In this document: positions 8,670 to 19,408 of the stretch, piece by piece
Layout of the letters: every line of letters starts with the position of its first letter
Numbering within the stretch: the first letter of the stretch is position 1
NCBI RefSeq assembly: GCF_023284045.1
Contig: NZ_JAKIKQ010000002.1
Location: 186,001-250,000 of the forward strand
Length of the DNA: 64,000 nucleotides
From: Shewanella kaireitica
Lineage (GTDB): Bacteria; Pseudomonadota; Gammaproteobacteria; Enterobacterales; Shewanellaceae
Reading direction: 5' to 3'
Notes under the pieces: model-generated
The model's input: the letters and a program-made list of their open reading frames with translations, nothing else
What the model was told of the DNA's origin: nothing
The model's database searches: none
Position numbers and translations under genes: made by a program

Positions 8670-11600
8670 ATGTCTCTTTTACACGATCCACTTAGTGATA
8701 TTGAGTTAATTGCGAATAACCTGAGAGATCGTTATAAGAGCGGGTTCCCCATATTAAAAGAGATGGTTCAAAATGCAGATGATGCTAAAGCTAATAACCT
8801 GGTTATTGGCTGGCATCCCGGTATTAATTCAGCCTCACACCCCCTTCTTAAAGACCCTGCCATATTTATCGTAAATGATGCTGAATTAACAGAGGCTGAT
8901 GTAAAAGGGATTCGGACTCTTGGCTTAGGTTCAAAAGCGAGTGATGCCAACGCTGTAGGCAAATTTGGCTTAGGTATGAAGAGTTTATTTCACTTTGGTG
9001 AGCTTTACTTTTTTATTGGTAGTGATTGGGAGGAATATAGTGGTCCTTATCCAAAAGCTGATATTTTGAACCCATGGGATTTTGAGAGACCTCAGTGGAA
9101 GAGCTTTTCAAACCAAGATAAAAAAAGAATTCAAGAAGAGCTAAGCGCGATCACTGATAATTTTGAAAGTGACGCGTATAAGTTCATCGTTTGGATTCCT
9201 TTACGCTCAACATCCATTTCGCAACAGCGTGGTGAGAGTGCGACCAACTTCATTCGGAGTAGTGAAGATTATGGAATGGAAGTACCTGATTTTTTACTCG
9301 CTCCTAATTTAGCTAGTCAACTAGGCAAGCTACTGCCAATGTTAAAGTGTTTACGTTCAATTAAAGGGGCTACTTTTTCCCCCTCAAGTAAAACTCTAAC
9401 AACACATTTCACTATTGAAATCGAACCTTCATCTGAACGTATACAATTTCCAAACTTGGAAGGAGAAATTCAGTGGCAAGGCTCAATAAATCTCAATACC
9501 CTCGAAGAAGGTTTTCGTTCTAAAGTTAGCTACGTAGGTACAGAGGCCGTTCTTCAGTCAAGTGCATTGAGTGACTTAAAACAAAATGAGTTCTGGCCTA
9601 TTACTCGAGGGAGGAATGACGCCGGAGAAGAAGTAGTAAACCCCGATAAAACTCAGCCACACTCTGCTGCGATATTATTGACAAAACCCACCGAACAAAA
9701 AGCTAAATTTACTGTTGGGTGGGCGGTTTTCCTCCCCCTGGGAGAGCAAGATACAGCAGAAGAAAAGCAAGTGTTTGAGATTGATATCGATGGTGGGATG
9801 AGTTTCGATATATTGTTACATGGTTACTTTTTTATTGACGCTGGTAGAGTCGGCATACACGGACGTAAATCGATAGGTGATCAAAAGCCTTTGATTGTTG
9901 ATTCAGAAGATTCGGCAACCCAGGAATGGAATCGTTTGGTTGCCAATGAGGGGACGCTTCCTAGGCTTCTTTCTTCAGTAAGTTTGGCATCGCCAAAATT
10001 GACGCAACTGCAGGTCGAAGAGTTGTCACGAGGAATTCGTGAGTTCTTGAAAGATAGTATAGGTATATCTTGTCATTATCATGTTACTTCTGCACATCAG
10101 TGGGTTTATCAAGTTTCTAAAGAGTCTAGACGCTGGAACTTGGTTTGTTCTTCGCTACCAATCAGAAAGCTACCTAAACCAAAGTCGGATGAGTATGAAA
10201 GAATTTGGAACACATTCCCTAGCTTATTTTCTATCCGAGATGAGTTTGTGTTTATTGATGACAGCAAGTCAAACATTATCTCACTAAAAGATGCTAATTG
10301 GCAGGATGATGAGTTAGTTGATCTTTTTAATTCAGTGGAAACTGATGTTTTTGAATCTCAGAAATTACTGAGCTATTTAAACACATTCTTGCGGAGTGTC
10401 CCTGTTTACTCCGAACGCTGCCAAGTGGCACTTATCAGAATAACTCAATCAGCTTTCAAAAAAACACCATTGGTAGAACTATCCAAGAATCAAAGTGCAA
10501 TACGCGAGTTTGTTAGCCTTATTCGTCCTATTTATCGTTGGGCTGTTAAGGTCGAGAAAAGTGAGCAACCTCTATGGAATATGTATTCATCGGTTGATAC
10601 AAGTAAGTTATTTATCCCTGCTTTCCTTGATACTGGTGATAGCACTAAGGCTCTCGACTTTGATGATGCTGATAGATTACTTGCTCAATTGGGTAAGCAA
10701 GAGTTGAATGATAGGCAACTATCTAAAGCAACAGAATCGATTCTTGCATCCTTCAATGGAAGTGAAAAAGATAGGTTATTTCAGCGTCATGATAGCTTGA
10801 AGCTATTTGGAGCTTACGAGGCCGGAAACAATACACCTTATCGTGAGTCGATACATAACCTGAAACGTCTATTACAGAGAAAGCGCTTATTTTGTCGAGC
10901 TAGCTTGAATTCAGGGTCATTTATTCATGGAGGCCATCTGCGAGAGGCTTTATCTGATTCCACGCTGGTATTTATTAGTGACAAAGTAAATCAACAATTA
11001 TTTGGCGGGAAAGTTCAACCTTGTGAAATTCGACCAGTTCTTGATTTACTGTCAACTAGGCCATTACTAAAATCCCCCAAAGCAAGAGCCAATTTAATAT
11101 CTAAGTTAGAGATCACAGACCACCTAAGCTCTGAGCAACGTTTATCTATTCGTTATTTGATTCATGGCCGTCAAGAAGATACCAATACTTCAACGACTCT
11201 TTGGTCTGTTGGTGGAGACGATGCGGTATGGTCAAGGATTCATAAAGCTTCGCTGAGTAACGAGCAACGCTGGACAATTATCCCACATGAATTGTCCAAT
11301 GTTCTTAAGTTGAATCCTCAAGAAAAGAAAGTAGTTAACCTTGAGGAAGTTAATGCAACGACCGTAGTTGATAATTTAGGTGATGATATACAGTACATTG
11401 ACTTTTCTGAGGTAATTAATACTCAGAATGAAGCTGAAGAAGTCCTCCAACGAATTGAAAATAGCGATACTTGGAGAGCACTGCCGCTACATAGAACACG
11501 AACAGGTGAATTTCATCCCATAATATCCCATTGTTTTTTAGAGACTAGCATTGAGCTGCCAGAAGAGTTAGAAAATGAAGTTGTTTGGATTCGTCCTGCA

Positions 11601-14600
11601 ATATCAAAAGCTGTTCAAACTCAGCAAAAGGAAAATGTTCAGCAGTTGGATGCCTGCAAAGCAATAGAGTTAGCACTATCTCAAGATACTCCATCGCAGC
11701 ACCAGAACTTCATTCTTGAAAAACTTGATACATTGAACTCACTAAAGCCAATAGCTGAAAAGCTTAGAACAGTACCTTGGTTAGTCGCTGGTAAGTTTTC
11801 GGTTTCTCCAAATATGGTACTACTCGCTGATAAAGACACATGGCGTGTCACCCATAGGTTAAGCCAAATTAGCAATAGCCTCTATTTTGCTGCGTATCTT
11901 GATCTTTTTAAAGATTCTCGTTTTGATCTTATCAAAGATCTATTCATTTCTAATCTGAGTGATATTGCTTATCTGGCTATAGAATCAGCGGCCAAATTGC
12001 CTGACTTTTTCATTGGACGGGGAAACGTTACCAACGATGTCTTAAAACAGGCTCTCCAATACAAAACCCTTTTTGAAAATGCTGAGCTTTATGGGTGGGA
12101 GCTTATTATTGAGTGTTTTTCACTTACTGATGAGGCGAGTTTAAATTTAGATTGCATAGTAGGTTTACAGCACGACATTGTTAACTCTAGTCAGCTTATT
12201 GGTTTACATGAACGTTTAGTAAAAGAAGCTTCAAGCGCAAGCGTCATTTCAAAACTTAGGCATACACTTCTGAGTATGATTTCGAACACTAGCTCACAAA
12301 ACAAGCATCTTGAGCAATTAACGTTGCGTACGCAAAGCGACGAATTTGCCTCTAGTCAACAGCTATGTCATGGAGTCGCTGGTGTTGCAAACTCAGCCCT
12401 TCTTCATGATGATGATTATGAAGCAATAAAACATGCGCTTCCAAATAGTAATGTATCTGAGTTGGTTGTTCCTACGGAGCTGGACAGTATTCAATATTCA
12501 GATCTAGACCCAAATTTAATGGCTGCGTCAACGACTGTGGTTGAAGATTACTTCGCTGATTGGGAACCACATATCACCAATAAAACTGCTTTGGCTGCTG
12601 TTCTTGCTTTAATGTCAGGGACACCAGGAATAAAGAAGATCTGTGAAGATTACTTAGGTCAGCGCACTTACAGTAACTTTATCAAAGAAATTGGGAAAAA
12701 CTGGGTACATGAACAGGAAACACTGCTTGCTCGAGTTCCTGAAACATTAGAAAAATTCGTGTCGTTAGTAAAATTTGATGTTAAGCCAGTCATCGGCAAA
12801 ACGACAACGGTTACATCAATTTTAAATCAGCAAATCAAGGTGAAACTTGAGACAGATAATGAATCCATTTTTGTATGGGACACAACGCGTCTATTTTATT
12901 CCGAACCAATCTCTATAGAGGTTCGTAAGATAGCTGTTGCTGAAATGGATGAAACTCAGTTACTTACAGTTTTAAAAAATAGTGCAGAATTATTTCTAGC
13001 TAAAGTATATCGACAAAATTTAACGTTGGACCATATCTGGGATGAATTTTCTGGTGCGGAGCAACTCGATATCAGAGCAGCAAAACTGACAGTGATGGAT
13101 GGAATTGTCCATCAGTTGAAAGAGCTTCAGCTGAAAGACATTGAAATGTCCAAGCTACTGAAAGAGTATGATCAATTAGTTACGTCCGCAGCAGAGAGCA
13201 ACCAAAATGTAGGCGGTGATGAAAGAAGATCTATTCTGGAGAAGATCTGTAATCAGGTAGAGACAAATAACGTAAAGAGTCAGGTGTTGGATGCGGTAAA
13301 GCAAAAAATTGAGCAAGCACAGTACCATGCTCATAGTGTCCCATTTGAGTTGTTTCAAAATGCTGATGATGCAGTTGTCGAGTTGCGTAAACTTGGTATT
13401 GATGATGTAGATTCCGATCACCGAGGTATATTTAGGGTCAAAGCAACCAAAGATAAGATAACTTTTTTCAACTGGGGACGAGAGGTCAACCAGTACCGCA
13501 CATCTAGCAGTAATATTGATGGTAGCGAGTTTGGCTTTAAGACTGACTTACAGAAAATGATTGTAAGAAACCAGTCTGACAAAGGTGCTACCACTACTGG
13601 TAAGTTTGGCTTAGGGTTTAAGAGTTGCCTGCTCGTGACGGATACGCCACACATTGTGTCGGGACGATTGGCCGTTCAAATAGAAGGCGGTCTTCTACCA
13701 TCACTCAGCAATGATCACGAGTACTTATTCCAGCTGGCCAAAGATGAAAAGCTACAATCTGGTCTTCGCCCAACAGTAATTTCACTAACGCTTAGAGAGG
13801 GCATCGGCTCTAATGAAGTGTTAAGTCGTTTTAAAAAACAAGCGGGTTTACTGACAATATTTTCCAAGCGCATTCGTACAATAGAACTTGATGAGGATAT
13901 TTTTCAATGGAAACCAATACATAGCAGGCTAATTGACGGTGTTACTTTAGGTGTGACTCGTATACCCACTAAGAAAAGAAACTCTGAAGTTAGGGTTGTT
14001 GTCGTGAGCACTGAATCAGGTTGTTTTGTTTTTGGCCTCGGAGATAAGGGGTTAAAGCCTCTCAATCCAAACCTACCTAAGCTCTGGAACCTATCCCCAC
14101 TGATGGGTGATTTTAACCTTGGTTTTGCTATTAATGCAGCGTTTGAAGTTGATATTGGGCGTAATCAATTAGCAATATCGTCTCAAATAAATGGAAGTTT
14201 GTTTGAGCATCTTGGTAAAGAGTTAAATAAGTTTCTATCGAAACTCTATTTTCAATGCAATTCAGATTGGGAAGCACTCAAGGTCGAGTGGGGGCTCCAA
14301 GAAGACTTAGAGGTTACAGCTTTCTGGGAGAGCGTTTGGAATGCGTTACATTTTGGGAGCGTATCTAAGGCTAGACAACCTGGTGAAGAGGATATTGATA
14401 ATTACGCAAATTACACAAACAGTCTCTTCACTACTAAAGGTGGAATCTTATCTTTCTATGATTCTTACCAGGCGTTCCCTATTGGTTTGAAGGGAAGTAA
14501 GACTAAATTAGTTTGTTTAGCCTCTGTTTCTTATCGTACAGGAGAGCTACTCGATAGTATGCTCAAGTATGTAGCAAAACTGCCTGTAATGGTTGTTCTA

Positions 14601-16154
14601 CTAGAGGCCCAGCAAATTGTTGGATTTGATAATGGTAAATCTCTGTTGGCCCTTGGCAAGGAAATATCTACCCTAGAGCTTGGGACCCTCATTGAGAAAA
14701 CGCTGGACAATAACTTTTTATCCCCTGTAGATGCGGAAACCCTTCGTCACGTATTCGACTCTAATTTTGATTCAAAATTAAAGAAAAGCAAAGCAACACA
14801 AGAGCAAGTAGATGAATTCAGAGGCCAGCTCAACAATTTAAGCGTACTAGCTGAAAATGGATCTCACCGCTCAATTAATGAGACATTGATTAATCAGCCT
14901 AATAAGCCTAATGCGGATGAGGCTATGATTATCGAGTTTGCTCCGAGCGAATACATAGCTTCCCTCCAATATAAGAGCTCAACTGAACTGTTAGAATTAT
15001 GCCGGAGAGACGTAACTCCGTATGACATACAAAAACTATTTCATTGGGTCTGCCGAGGAGATATTGCAGCTAATGCGGACAAGCAGCAATCAGTGTGTCG
15101 GTATCTAGTAGAAGGAAGCTATGGTGAAGCTCTTGCTGAAAAAATTAAGCTATCGTCATCACCACGCTGGCTTTTAGGTATCGATATACATCAACTAAAA
15201 AGTTGGGGCTGGGATAAAAAACAGATAGATTTGTTTATAAATGTTCGAATGGTAACCGATCTTGAAAGGTATAACCGTGTAAATGAGCAGCTAAAAGTTG
15301 AAGGTAAGGCTACATTTTCAGCTGAAGAAGCCTTGATGAATGTCTTTGATTGGTGGGAAGATAATAAAGGTGAGCTATTACCGCAATACGAACGGGAAAT
15401 GTATCCTGAGGGGATATTTACCTGGGATTTAATATTGAAAGATGATCTCAACGACCCTAATACTGCCAAAGCTTGGCTAAAGCTACTTTACTTAGGCTCT
15501 TGTCAAACAATAGGCAGAACCAGAGAGAGACAGCATAAAGGCGCTATAGCCTTGTTTGAAAGAAAGGGTTGGTGGGATGTCTTTATTAATACTGAAAAAA
15601 CTAATGCACAAGCTTGGTTTGAAGTTATTGATCAGTATTTGGATGACTCTATTAACGATGAAGAGTATAGAAATTGGCTACAATTACTCCCCATTTACCG
15701 CCTTTCAAGGGATTTAGAAGACTATGTAGAGCTACTCTACAGTTCAGAACAATTCTTAGAAAATTTAGATGACTTCTTAAGGCCGGGGTCAAGCTCTAAA
15801 CTTGATGGAAGCGGGATGGCTGTTCCAGAGCTTAAAGCAACACTGGGAATCGGAACCAATTTTGTATTCCGAGAACTGATTAGAAATAAGGTATTTGATG
15901 TCGAAAACCTAAAACGCTTCAGTTATGTGCCATCACTAAAAGTGAGAGAGTTCTTTGCCAAGCTTGGCTGTAATTTAGATGACAACACTTGGTCACCATA
16001 TCAATCTGCTGAAATTTACGATTTTATTGAAGAGCACATAGGCGAAGATTTCGTGACATTTTCTGACTGTTTTGATATTCCCTTTAGAATTCTAATGAGC
16101 GATAAATATCGAGACCTTCGAGAAAAATTATTAGGTATTGGCTATAGTGAGTAA
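8670..16154 (+). CDS. Giant sacsin-like protein with two GHKL ATPase modules
   Basis: 2,494 aa in one uninterrupted frame. An N-terminal sacsin/Hsp90-type ATPase is marked by the N box EMVQNADDAKA (E31, N35, D38) and the G2 motif GKFGLGMKS near residue 100. A second module is seen near residues 1555-1660 (FELFQNADDAV, then TTGKFGLGFKS). The rest is large helical sequence without motifs I know. The stop is 16 bp from the start of the SNF2 helicase, which implies coupling. Prokaryotic GHKL-SNF2 associations are known from comparative genomics of restriction-like loci. This architecture is not one I can match to a named defence system, and the antiviral role is inferred from context. Confidence 0.85.
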   Translation: MSLLHDPLSDIELIANNLRDRYKSGFPILKEMVQNADDAKANNLVIGWHPGINSASHPLLKDPAIFIVNDAELTEADVKGIRTLGLGSKASDANAVGKFGLGMKSLFHFGELYFFIGSDWEEYSGPYPKADILNPWDFERPQWKSFSNQDKKRIQEELSAITDNFESDAYKFIVWIPLRSTSISQQRGESATNFIRSSEDYGMEVPDFLLAPNLASQLGKLLPMLKCLRSIKGATFSPSSKTLTTHFTIEIEPSSERIQFPNLEGEIQWQGSINLNTLEEGFRSKVSYVGTEAVLQSSALSDLKQNEFWPITRGRNDAGEEVVNPDKTQPHSAAILLTKPTEQKAKFTVGWAVFLPLGEQDTAEEKQVFEIDIDGGMSFDILLHGYFFIDAGRVGIHGRKSIGDQKPLIVDSEDSATQEWNRLVANEGTLPRLLSSVSLASPKLTQLQVEELSRGIREFLKDSIGISCHYHVTSAHQWVYQVSKESRRWNLVCSSLPIRKLPKPKSDEYERIWNTFPSLFSIRDEFVFIDDSKSNIISLKDANWQDDELVDLFNSVETDVFESQKLLSYLNTFLRSVPVYSERCQVALIRITQSAFKKTPLVELSKNQSAIREFVSLIRPIYRWAVKVEKSEQPLWNMYSSVDTSKLFIPAFLDTGDSTKALDFDDADRLLAQLGKQELNDRQLSKATESILASFNGSEKDRLFQRHDSLKLFGAYEAGNNTPYRESIHNLKRLLQRKRLFCRASLNSGSFIHGGHLREALSDSTLVFISDKVNQQLFGGKVQPCEIRPVLDLLSTRPLLKSPKARANLISKLEITDHLSSEQRLSIRYLIHGRQEDTNTSTTLWSVGGDDAVWSRIHKASLSNEQRWTIIPHELSNVLKLNPQEKKVVNLEEVNATTVVDNLGDDIQYIDFSEVINTQNEAEEVLQRIENSDTWRALPLHRTRTGEFHPIISHCFLETSIELPEELENEVVWIRPAISKAVQTQQKENVQQLDACKAIELALSQDTPSQHQNFILEKLDTLNSLKPIAEKLRTVPWLVAGKFSVSPNMVLLADKDTWRVTHRLSQISNSLYFAAYLDLFKDSRFDLIKDLFISNLSDIAYLAIESAAKLPDFFIGRGNVTNDVLKQALQYKTLFENAELYGWELIIECFSLTDEASLNLDCIVGLQHDIVNSSQLIGLHERLVKEASSASVISKLRHTLLSMISNTSSQNKHLEQLTLRTQSDEFASSQQLCHGVAGVANSALLHDDDYEAIKHALPNSNVSELVVPTELDSIQYSDLDPNLMAASTTVVEDYFADWEPHITNKTALAAVLALMSGTPGIKKICEDYLGQRTYSNFIKEIGKNWVHEQETLLARVPETLEKFVSLVKFDVKPVIGKTTTVTSILNQQIKVKLETDNESIFVWDTTRLFYSEPISIEVRKIAVAEMDETQLLTVLKNSAELFLAKVYRQNLTLDHIWDEFSGAEQLDIRAAKLTVMDGIVHQLKELQLKDIEMSKLLKEYDQLVTSAAESNQNVGGDERRSILEKICNQVETNNVKSQVLDAVKQKIEQAQYHAHSVPFELFQNADDAVVELRKLGIDDVDSDHRGIFRVKATKDKITFFNWGREVNQYRTSSSNIDGSEFGFKTDLQKMIVRNQSDKGATTTGKFGLGFKSCLLVTDTPHIVSGRLAVQIEGGLLPSLSNDHEYLFQLAKDEKLQSGLRPTVISLTLREGIGSNEVLSRFKKQAGLLTIFSKRIRTIELDEDIFQWKPIHSRLIDGVTLGVTRIPTKKRNSEVRVVVVSTESGCFVFGLGDKGLKPLNPNLPKLWNLSPLMGDFNLGFAINAAFEVDIGRNQLAISSQINGSLFEHLGKELNKFLSKLYFQCNSDWEALKVEWGLQEDLEVTAFWESVWNALHFGSVSKARQPGEEDIDNYANYTNSLFTTKGGILSFYDSYQAFPIGLKGSKTKLVCLASVSYRTGELLDSMLKYVAKLPVMVVLLEAQQIVGFDNGKSLLALGKEISTLELGTLIEKTLDNNFLSPVDAETLRHVFDSNFDSKLKKSKATQEQVDEFRGQLNNLSVLAENGSHRSINETLINQPNKPNADEAMIIEFAPSEYIASLQYKSSTELLELCRRDVTPYDIQKLFHWVCRGDIAANADKQQSVCRYLVEGSYGEALAEKIKLSSSPRWLLGIDIHQLKSWGWDKKQIDLFINVRMVTDLERYNRVNEQLKVEGKATFSAEEALMNVFDWWEDNKGELLPQYEREMYPEGIFTWDLILKDDLNDPNTAKAWLKLLYLGSCQTIGRTRERQHKGAIALFERKGWWDVFINTEKTNAQAWFEVIDQYLDDSINDEEYRNWLQLLPIYRLSRDLEDYVELLYSSEQFLENLDDFLRPGSSSKLDGSGMAVPELKATLGIGTNFVFRELIRNKVFDVENLKRFSYVPSLKVREFFAKLGCNLDDNTWSPYQSAEIYDFIEEHIGEDFVTFSDCFDIPFRILMSDKYRDLREKLLGIGYSE

Positions 16155-16170
16155 CCGAGGAATCGAAGTG

Positions 16171-18852
16171 ATGACATTGGAAACAGGTTGTTTAGTTACC
16201 CACGAAAAGTTTGGTGCTGGTACGGTAGAATTTGATAAAGGGGTAAGTGCCTTAGTTCGATTTGAACATGGCATAGAAGATTGCCTGGTGGCTGAGCTTA
16301 AGCCTTTAAAAGATATCCAGCAGTCTCTTGAGTCAGCCAATCTTGATAACTTAAGGGAAGTTATTGCAAAAAGTCAGGCGCTCACGATTCGCTCAATTAA
16401 TGATAGTTGGGGGGTATTTTCAAAGTCTAGAATCTCTTTACTACCCCACCAGTTATGGGTTTGCCATAAAACACTGAGTGAGTGGCCAGTAAATAAGTTA
16501 ATAGCTGATGATGTAGGACTTGGTAAAACTATCGAAGCTGGGCTTATTCTATGGCCGCTAATTGCAAAAAAACGGGTTCGACGGCTATTAGTACTTACTC
16601 CCGCATCACTAGTCGAGCAATGGCAACAGCGCCTCAGGGAGATGTTTGATATTCGTTTAACTTTATATACCCCTTCGACAGATACCAAAACAACCGATTA
16701 CTGGAACACCCACCATAAAGTTGTCGCCTCACTACCTACCTTGAGAAAAGATCTGCACGACCGCCACGAAAGAATGCTGGAAGCTGAAGACTGGGATCTT
16801 TTGATAATAGATGAAGCACATCATTTGAATAACCAGGAACAAGAGGGTGCCACACAAGGGTATAGGTTTGTCGAAAAGCTAATTGAAAACGATAAGTTTA
16901 AATCCAAATTATTTTTTACCGCGACCCCTCACAGAGGAAAGGATTTTGGCTTTTTCGCACTAATGAAATTATTAAGACCTGAACTATTTGATCCTCGTGC
17001 AGATTTAAATCTACAGCGTCAACATCTTAACCAGTTAGTTATCAGAAATAATAAACAGCTAGTTACCGACATGAATGGAAAGAAGCTGTTTAAGGAAGTG
17101 AAAGTTACCGCTAAAACCTACTCATTTACACCAGAAGAGCAACGATTCTATGATCAAGTCACCGCTTTTATCATGTCTGGGCAAGCATATGCTTCTTCCT
17201 TAAACCAAAGCCAACAACGAACTGTTCAGCTGGTTTTGATTGCCATGCAAAAGTTGGCAGCTAGCTCTGTTGCAGCAATTAAAGCAGCAATTAAGGGCCG
17301 AATAGGTAGGTTAGCCCTAAGTAAAAAACGTCTCGTTGAACTAGAGAAAGAGCTCTCCTCCAGAAGTAAAACTTTAACTGATTATGAGAAAGATACGAGT
17401 AATCCAGAGTTAGATGATAGATATGTCGCTTTGGAGGCCGAGTTCGCAGAAACCCAGATAAAAGTATTACTCATGGAAGATGAGCTTCCTAGGCTAAAAG
17501 AACTTTTAGAGTTAGCAAACGACGTTACTTCTGAAACAAAAATAGAATCCATAATTGATGTCTTGGAAAATGAATTCAAAGACAGAACAGTTGTCTTTTT
17601 TACAGAGTATAAATCAACCCAGGCTCTTCTTCTCAACAAACTACATGAAAACTTTGGTCACAATACTGTCAGCTTCATCAATGGTGATGGCCGCCTAGAT
17701 GGAGTCGTAGATAAGAATGGCAATGTGTTCTCTTTGAACATGAACAGATATGATGCCGCAAAACAATTTAATCAGGGAAAAGTCAGATTCATAATTTGTA
17801 CTGAAGCTGGCGGCGAAGGAATTGATCTCCAAGATAAATGCCACTCTATGATCCATGTGGATCTTCCCTGGAACCCGATGCGATTGCATCAGCGTGTTGG
17901 ACGATTAAATCGCTATGGTCAAACCGAACAAGTAGAGGTCATCACCTTAAGGAACCCTGACACTGTTGAGTCGAGAATTTGGAATTTATTAAACGATAAA
18001 ATCGAAAATGTAATGCGCGCCCTGGGTTCAGCAATGGATGAGCCTGAAGATTTGATGCAGTTGATTCTAGGAATGACTGACGCAAGAGTATTTAACGAAC
18101 TGTTTTCAGGTGGCGTTGGAAAGAATAGCGAAAAACTTAGTAAGTGGTTTGATTCTAAAGCGGGAACATTTGGGGGACAATCGGCCATCAAAACTGTAAA
18201 AAGCCTTGTTGGGCACGCTGATAAGTTTGAATACGACAACTTAGCCGAAGTTCCAAGGTTAGACTTAAATGACTTATCGCAGTTTTTTGAAAGTATGCTA
18301 AAGCTTAATCACCATCGAATGGAAGTTAATGATGAAGGACTTATAAGCTTTAAAACCCCAAAAAACTGGATAACGTCTTACGGGGTTAAGCGAAAATATG
18401 ACAAACTACTTTTTGACCGCTCCGATAAAAGAGAGGCCGTGGATATTTTGGGCGTAGGACATCCCATCGTAGAGAACGCTTTAAACCAGGCTGAAAACTT
18501 TGAGGCCATAGTTGCAGCTTCAACGCACTTAACTTCGCCTCTATTTGTATATCAAATAAGAGATCAACTGACTGGCTCAAGCGGCAATATCTCATCCCTG
18601 ATGATTGGTGCTCAGTTAGTCGGAAGTGATATCGAGATTCTAGATAGTGAGCAACTTCTCAGGCTCCTCAACGATTTAAATGCGAATATGCCTAAGTCAA
18701 AAGAGGTGTTTGTTGATTCGCATGCCCCTAAAGAAGATATCCTTGCTATGCAATCAACTATTGAAGAGGCGTTAGCACTAAAAGTAACCGAGATCGGGGC
18801 AATGTATAGACTTCCACAATATAAACTAGTCACACTGATATTATGTTCATAA
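16171..18852 (+). CDS. SNF2-family helicase (RapA/DrmD-like), partner of the sacsin-like protein
   Basis: 893 aa from ATG 16171 (GTG 16168 is also possible). GAGG at 16157-16160 supports a start here rather than an earlier in-frame TTG at 16138 inside the previous gene. An N-terminal small barrel-like segment (GCLVTHEKFGAGTVEF) precedes the SNF2 core: DVGLGKT (about residue 115), DEAH (about 213), and QRVGRLNRYGQ (about 572). A coiled coil of about 80 residues interrupts the two helicase lobes (residues about 390-460). It probably remodels or translocates on DNA, driven by ATP, in a complex with the GHKL protein. The tail ends abruptly (KLVTLILCS) and may be slightly truncated. Confidence 0.88.
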   Translation: MTLETGCLVTHEKFGAGTVEFDKGVSALVRFEHGIEDCLVAELKPLKDIQQSLESANLDNLREVIAKSQALTIRSINDSWGVFSKSRISLLPHQLWVCHKTLSEWPVNKLIADDVGLGKTIEAGLILWPLIAKKRVRRLLVLTPASLVEQWQQRLREMFDIRLTLYTPSTDTKTTDYWNTHHKVVASLPTLRKDLHDRHERMLEAEDWDLLIIDEAHHLNNQEQEGATQGYRFVEKLIENDKFKSKLFFTATPHRGKDFGFFALMKLLRPELFDPRADLNLQRQHLNQLVIRNNKQLVTDMNGKKLFKEVKVTAKTYSFTPEEQRFYDQVTAFIMSGQAYASSLNQSQQRTVQLVLIAMQKLAASSVAAIKAAIKGRIGRLALSKKRLVELEKELSSRSKTLTDYEKDTSNPELDDRYVALEAEFAETQIKVLLMEDELPRLKELLELANDVTSETKIESIIDVLENEFKDRTVVFFTEYKSTQALLLNKLHENFGHNTVSFINGDGRLDGVVDKNGNVFSLNMNRYDAAKQFNQGKVRFIICTEAGGEGIDLQDKCHSMIHVDLPWNPMRLHQRVGRLNRYGQTEQVEVITLRNPDTVESRIWNLLNDKIENVMRALGSAMDEPEDLMQLILGMTDARVFNELFSGGVGKNSEKLSKWFDSKAGTFGGQSAIKTVKSLVGHADKFEYDNLAEVPRLDLNDLSQFFESMLKLNHHRMEVNDEGLISFKTPKNWITSYGVKRKYDKLLFDRSDKREAVDILGVGHPIVENALNQAENFEAIVAASTHLTSPLFVYQIRDQLTGSSGNISSLMIGAQLVGSDIEILDSEQLLRLLNDLNANMPKSKEVFVDSHAPKEDILAMQSTIEEALALKVTEIGAMYRLPQYKLVTLILCS

Positions 18853-18870
18853 GCTCTGGTGGAATGGTTA

Positions 18871-19188
18871 TTACAGAACAGTATTTGTTACCTTTTTAAC
18901 TAAATCAGCCTTCTCTTCTTCTGTCATCTTTTCAAGCAAGCACAGCAATTCAGCTGTGCTTTCTGACTCACAAAAAAAGTAAGCAACAGGCACACCTAAC
19001 TCATCGGCCATCGCTTTTAGCGTCGCATAATCAGGTGTATGCTTACCTTTCTCGTAATGATTCATGCGTGCGCTCGCCGTACCAGGTTCCATTCCTAACT
19101 GAATGCCCAGTTGCTTTTGGCTGATGCCCAGCGCTGTTCTTGCCTGCTTAAGCCTAAGCGGCAGTGGATTGATCTGCTTTTCTGACAC
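18871..19188 (-). CDS. XRE-family helix-turn-helix transcriptional regulator
   Basis: 105 aa with GTG start. The HTH_3 domain spans residues about 12-70 (LKQARTALGISQKQLGIQLG, then NHYEKGKHTPDYATL), followed by a short acidic helical tail. It is convergent with the SNF2 gene (18 bp apart) and divergent from the small gene at 19409. The intergenic region has a perfect 15-bp palindrome overlapping a promoter, so it probably represses itself and/or the helicase pair. A role in controlling transposon or cargo expression is inferred from position. Confidence 0.88.
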   Translation of the reverse strand: MSEKQINPLPLRLKQARTALGISQKQLGIQLGMEPGTASARMNHYEKGKHTPDYATLKAMADELGVPVAYFFCESESTAELLCLLEKMTEEEKADLVKKVTNTVL

Positions 19189-19222
19189 GAGTTCATTATT
19201 GTCTGATCCTAGATAACTTAGA

Positions 19223-19265
19223 TTGTCTTAGTTTTTTCACTTAAGGTATACTAAGGAATCCTTAG
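19223..19265 (+). promoter_or_regulatory. Promoter with XRE operator palindrome
   Basis: TTGTCT (19223-19228) and TATACT (19247-19252) with 18-bp spacing form a plausible sigma-70 promoter toward the gene at 19409. The -10 box overlaps the palindrome CTAAGGA-A-TCCTTAG (19251-19265). Extra CTTAG half-sites at 19217-19230 suggest further binding. The likely ligand is the divergent XRE regulator. Confidence 0.55.
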
Positions 19266-19408
19266 CCTTTTAGGTTGCATTGTCAAGTTTTAACCAAATT
19301 CGATTAGGCCTGAACAGATCAGAGGACAAATAGTTAGAGGAAATTAATTATAGAAACGTCACGGATTGGCTCATTAGATATTGAAAACATTAGTAATTGG
19401 CAAATACC

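Noticed and set aside
16138..16170. Upstream TTG start for the SNF2 gene
   Set aside because: It lies within the end of the sacsin-like gene and has no ribosome site; ATG 16171 or GTG 16168 fits better.
1..19000. Second transposon end
   Set aside because: No clustered inverted copy of the TnsB repeat was found; the end must lie beyond the left edge.
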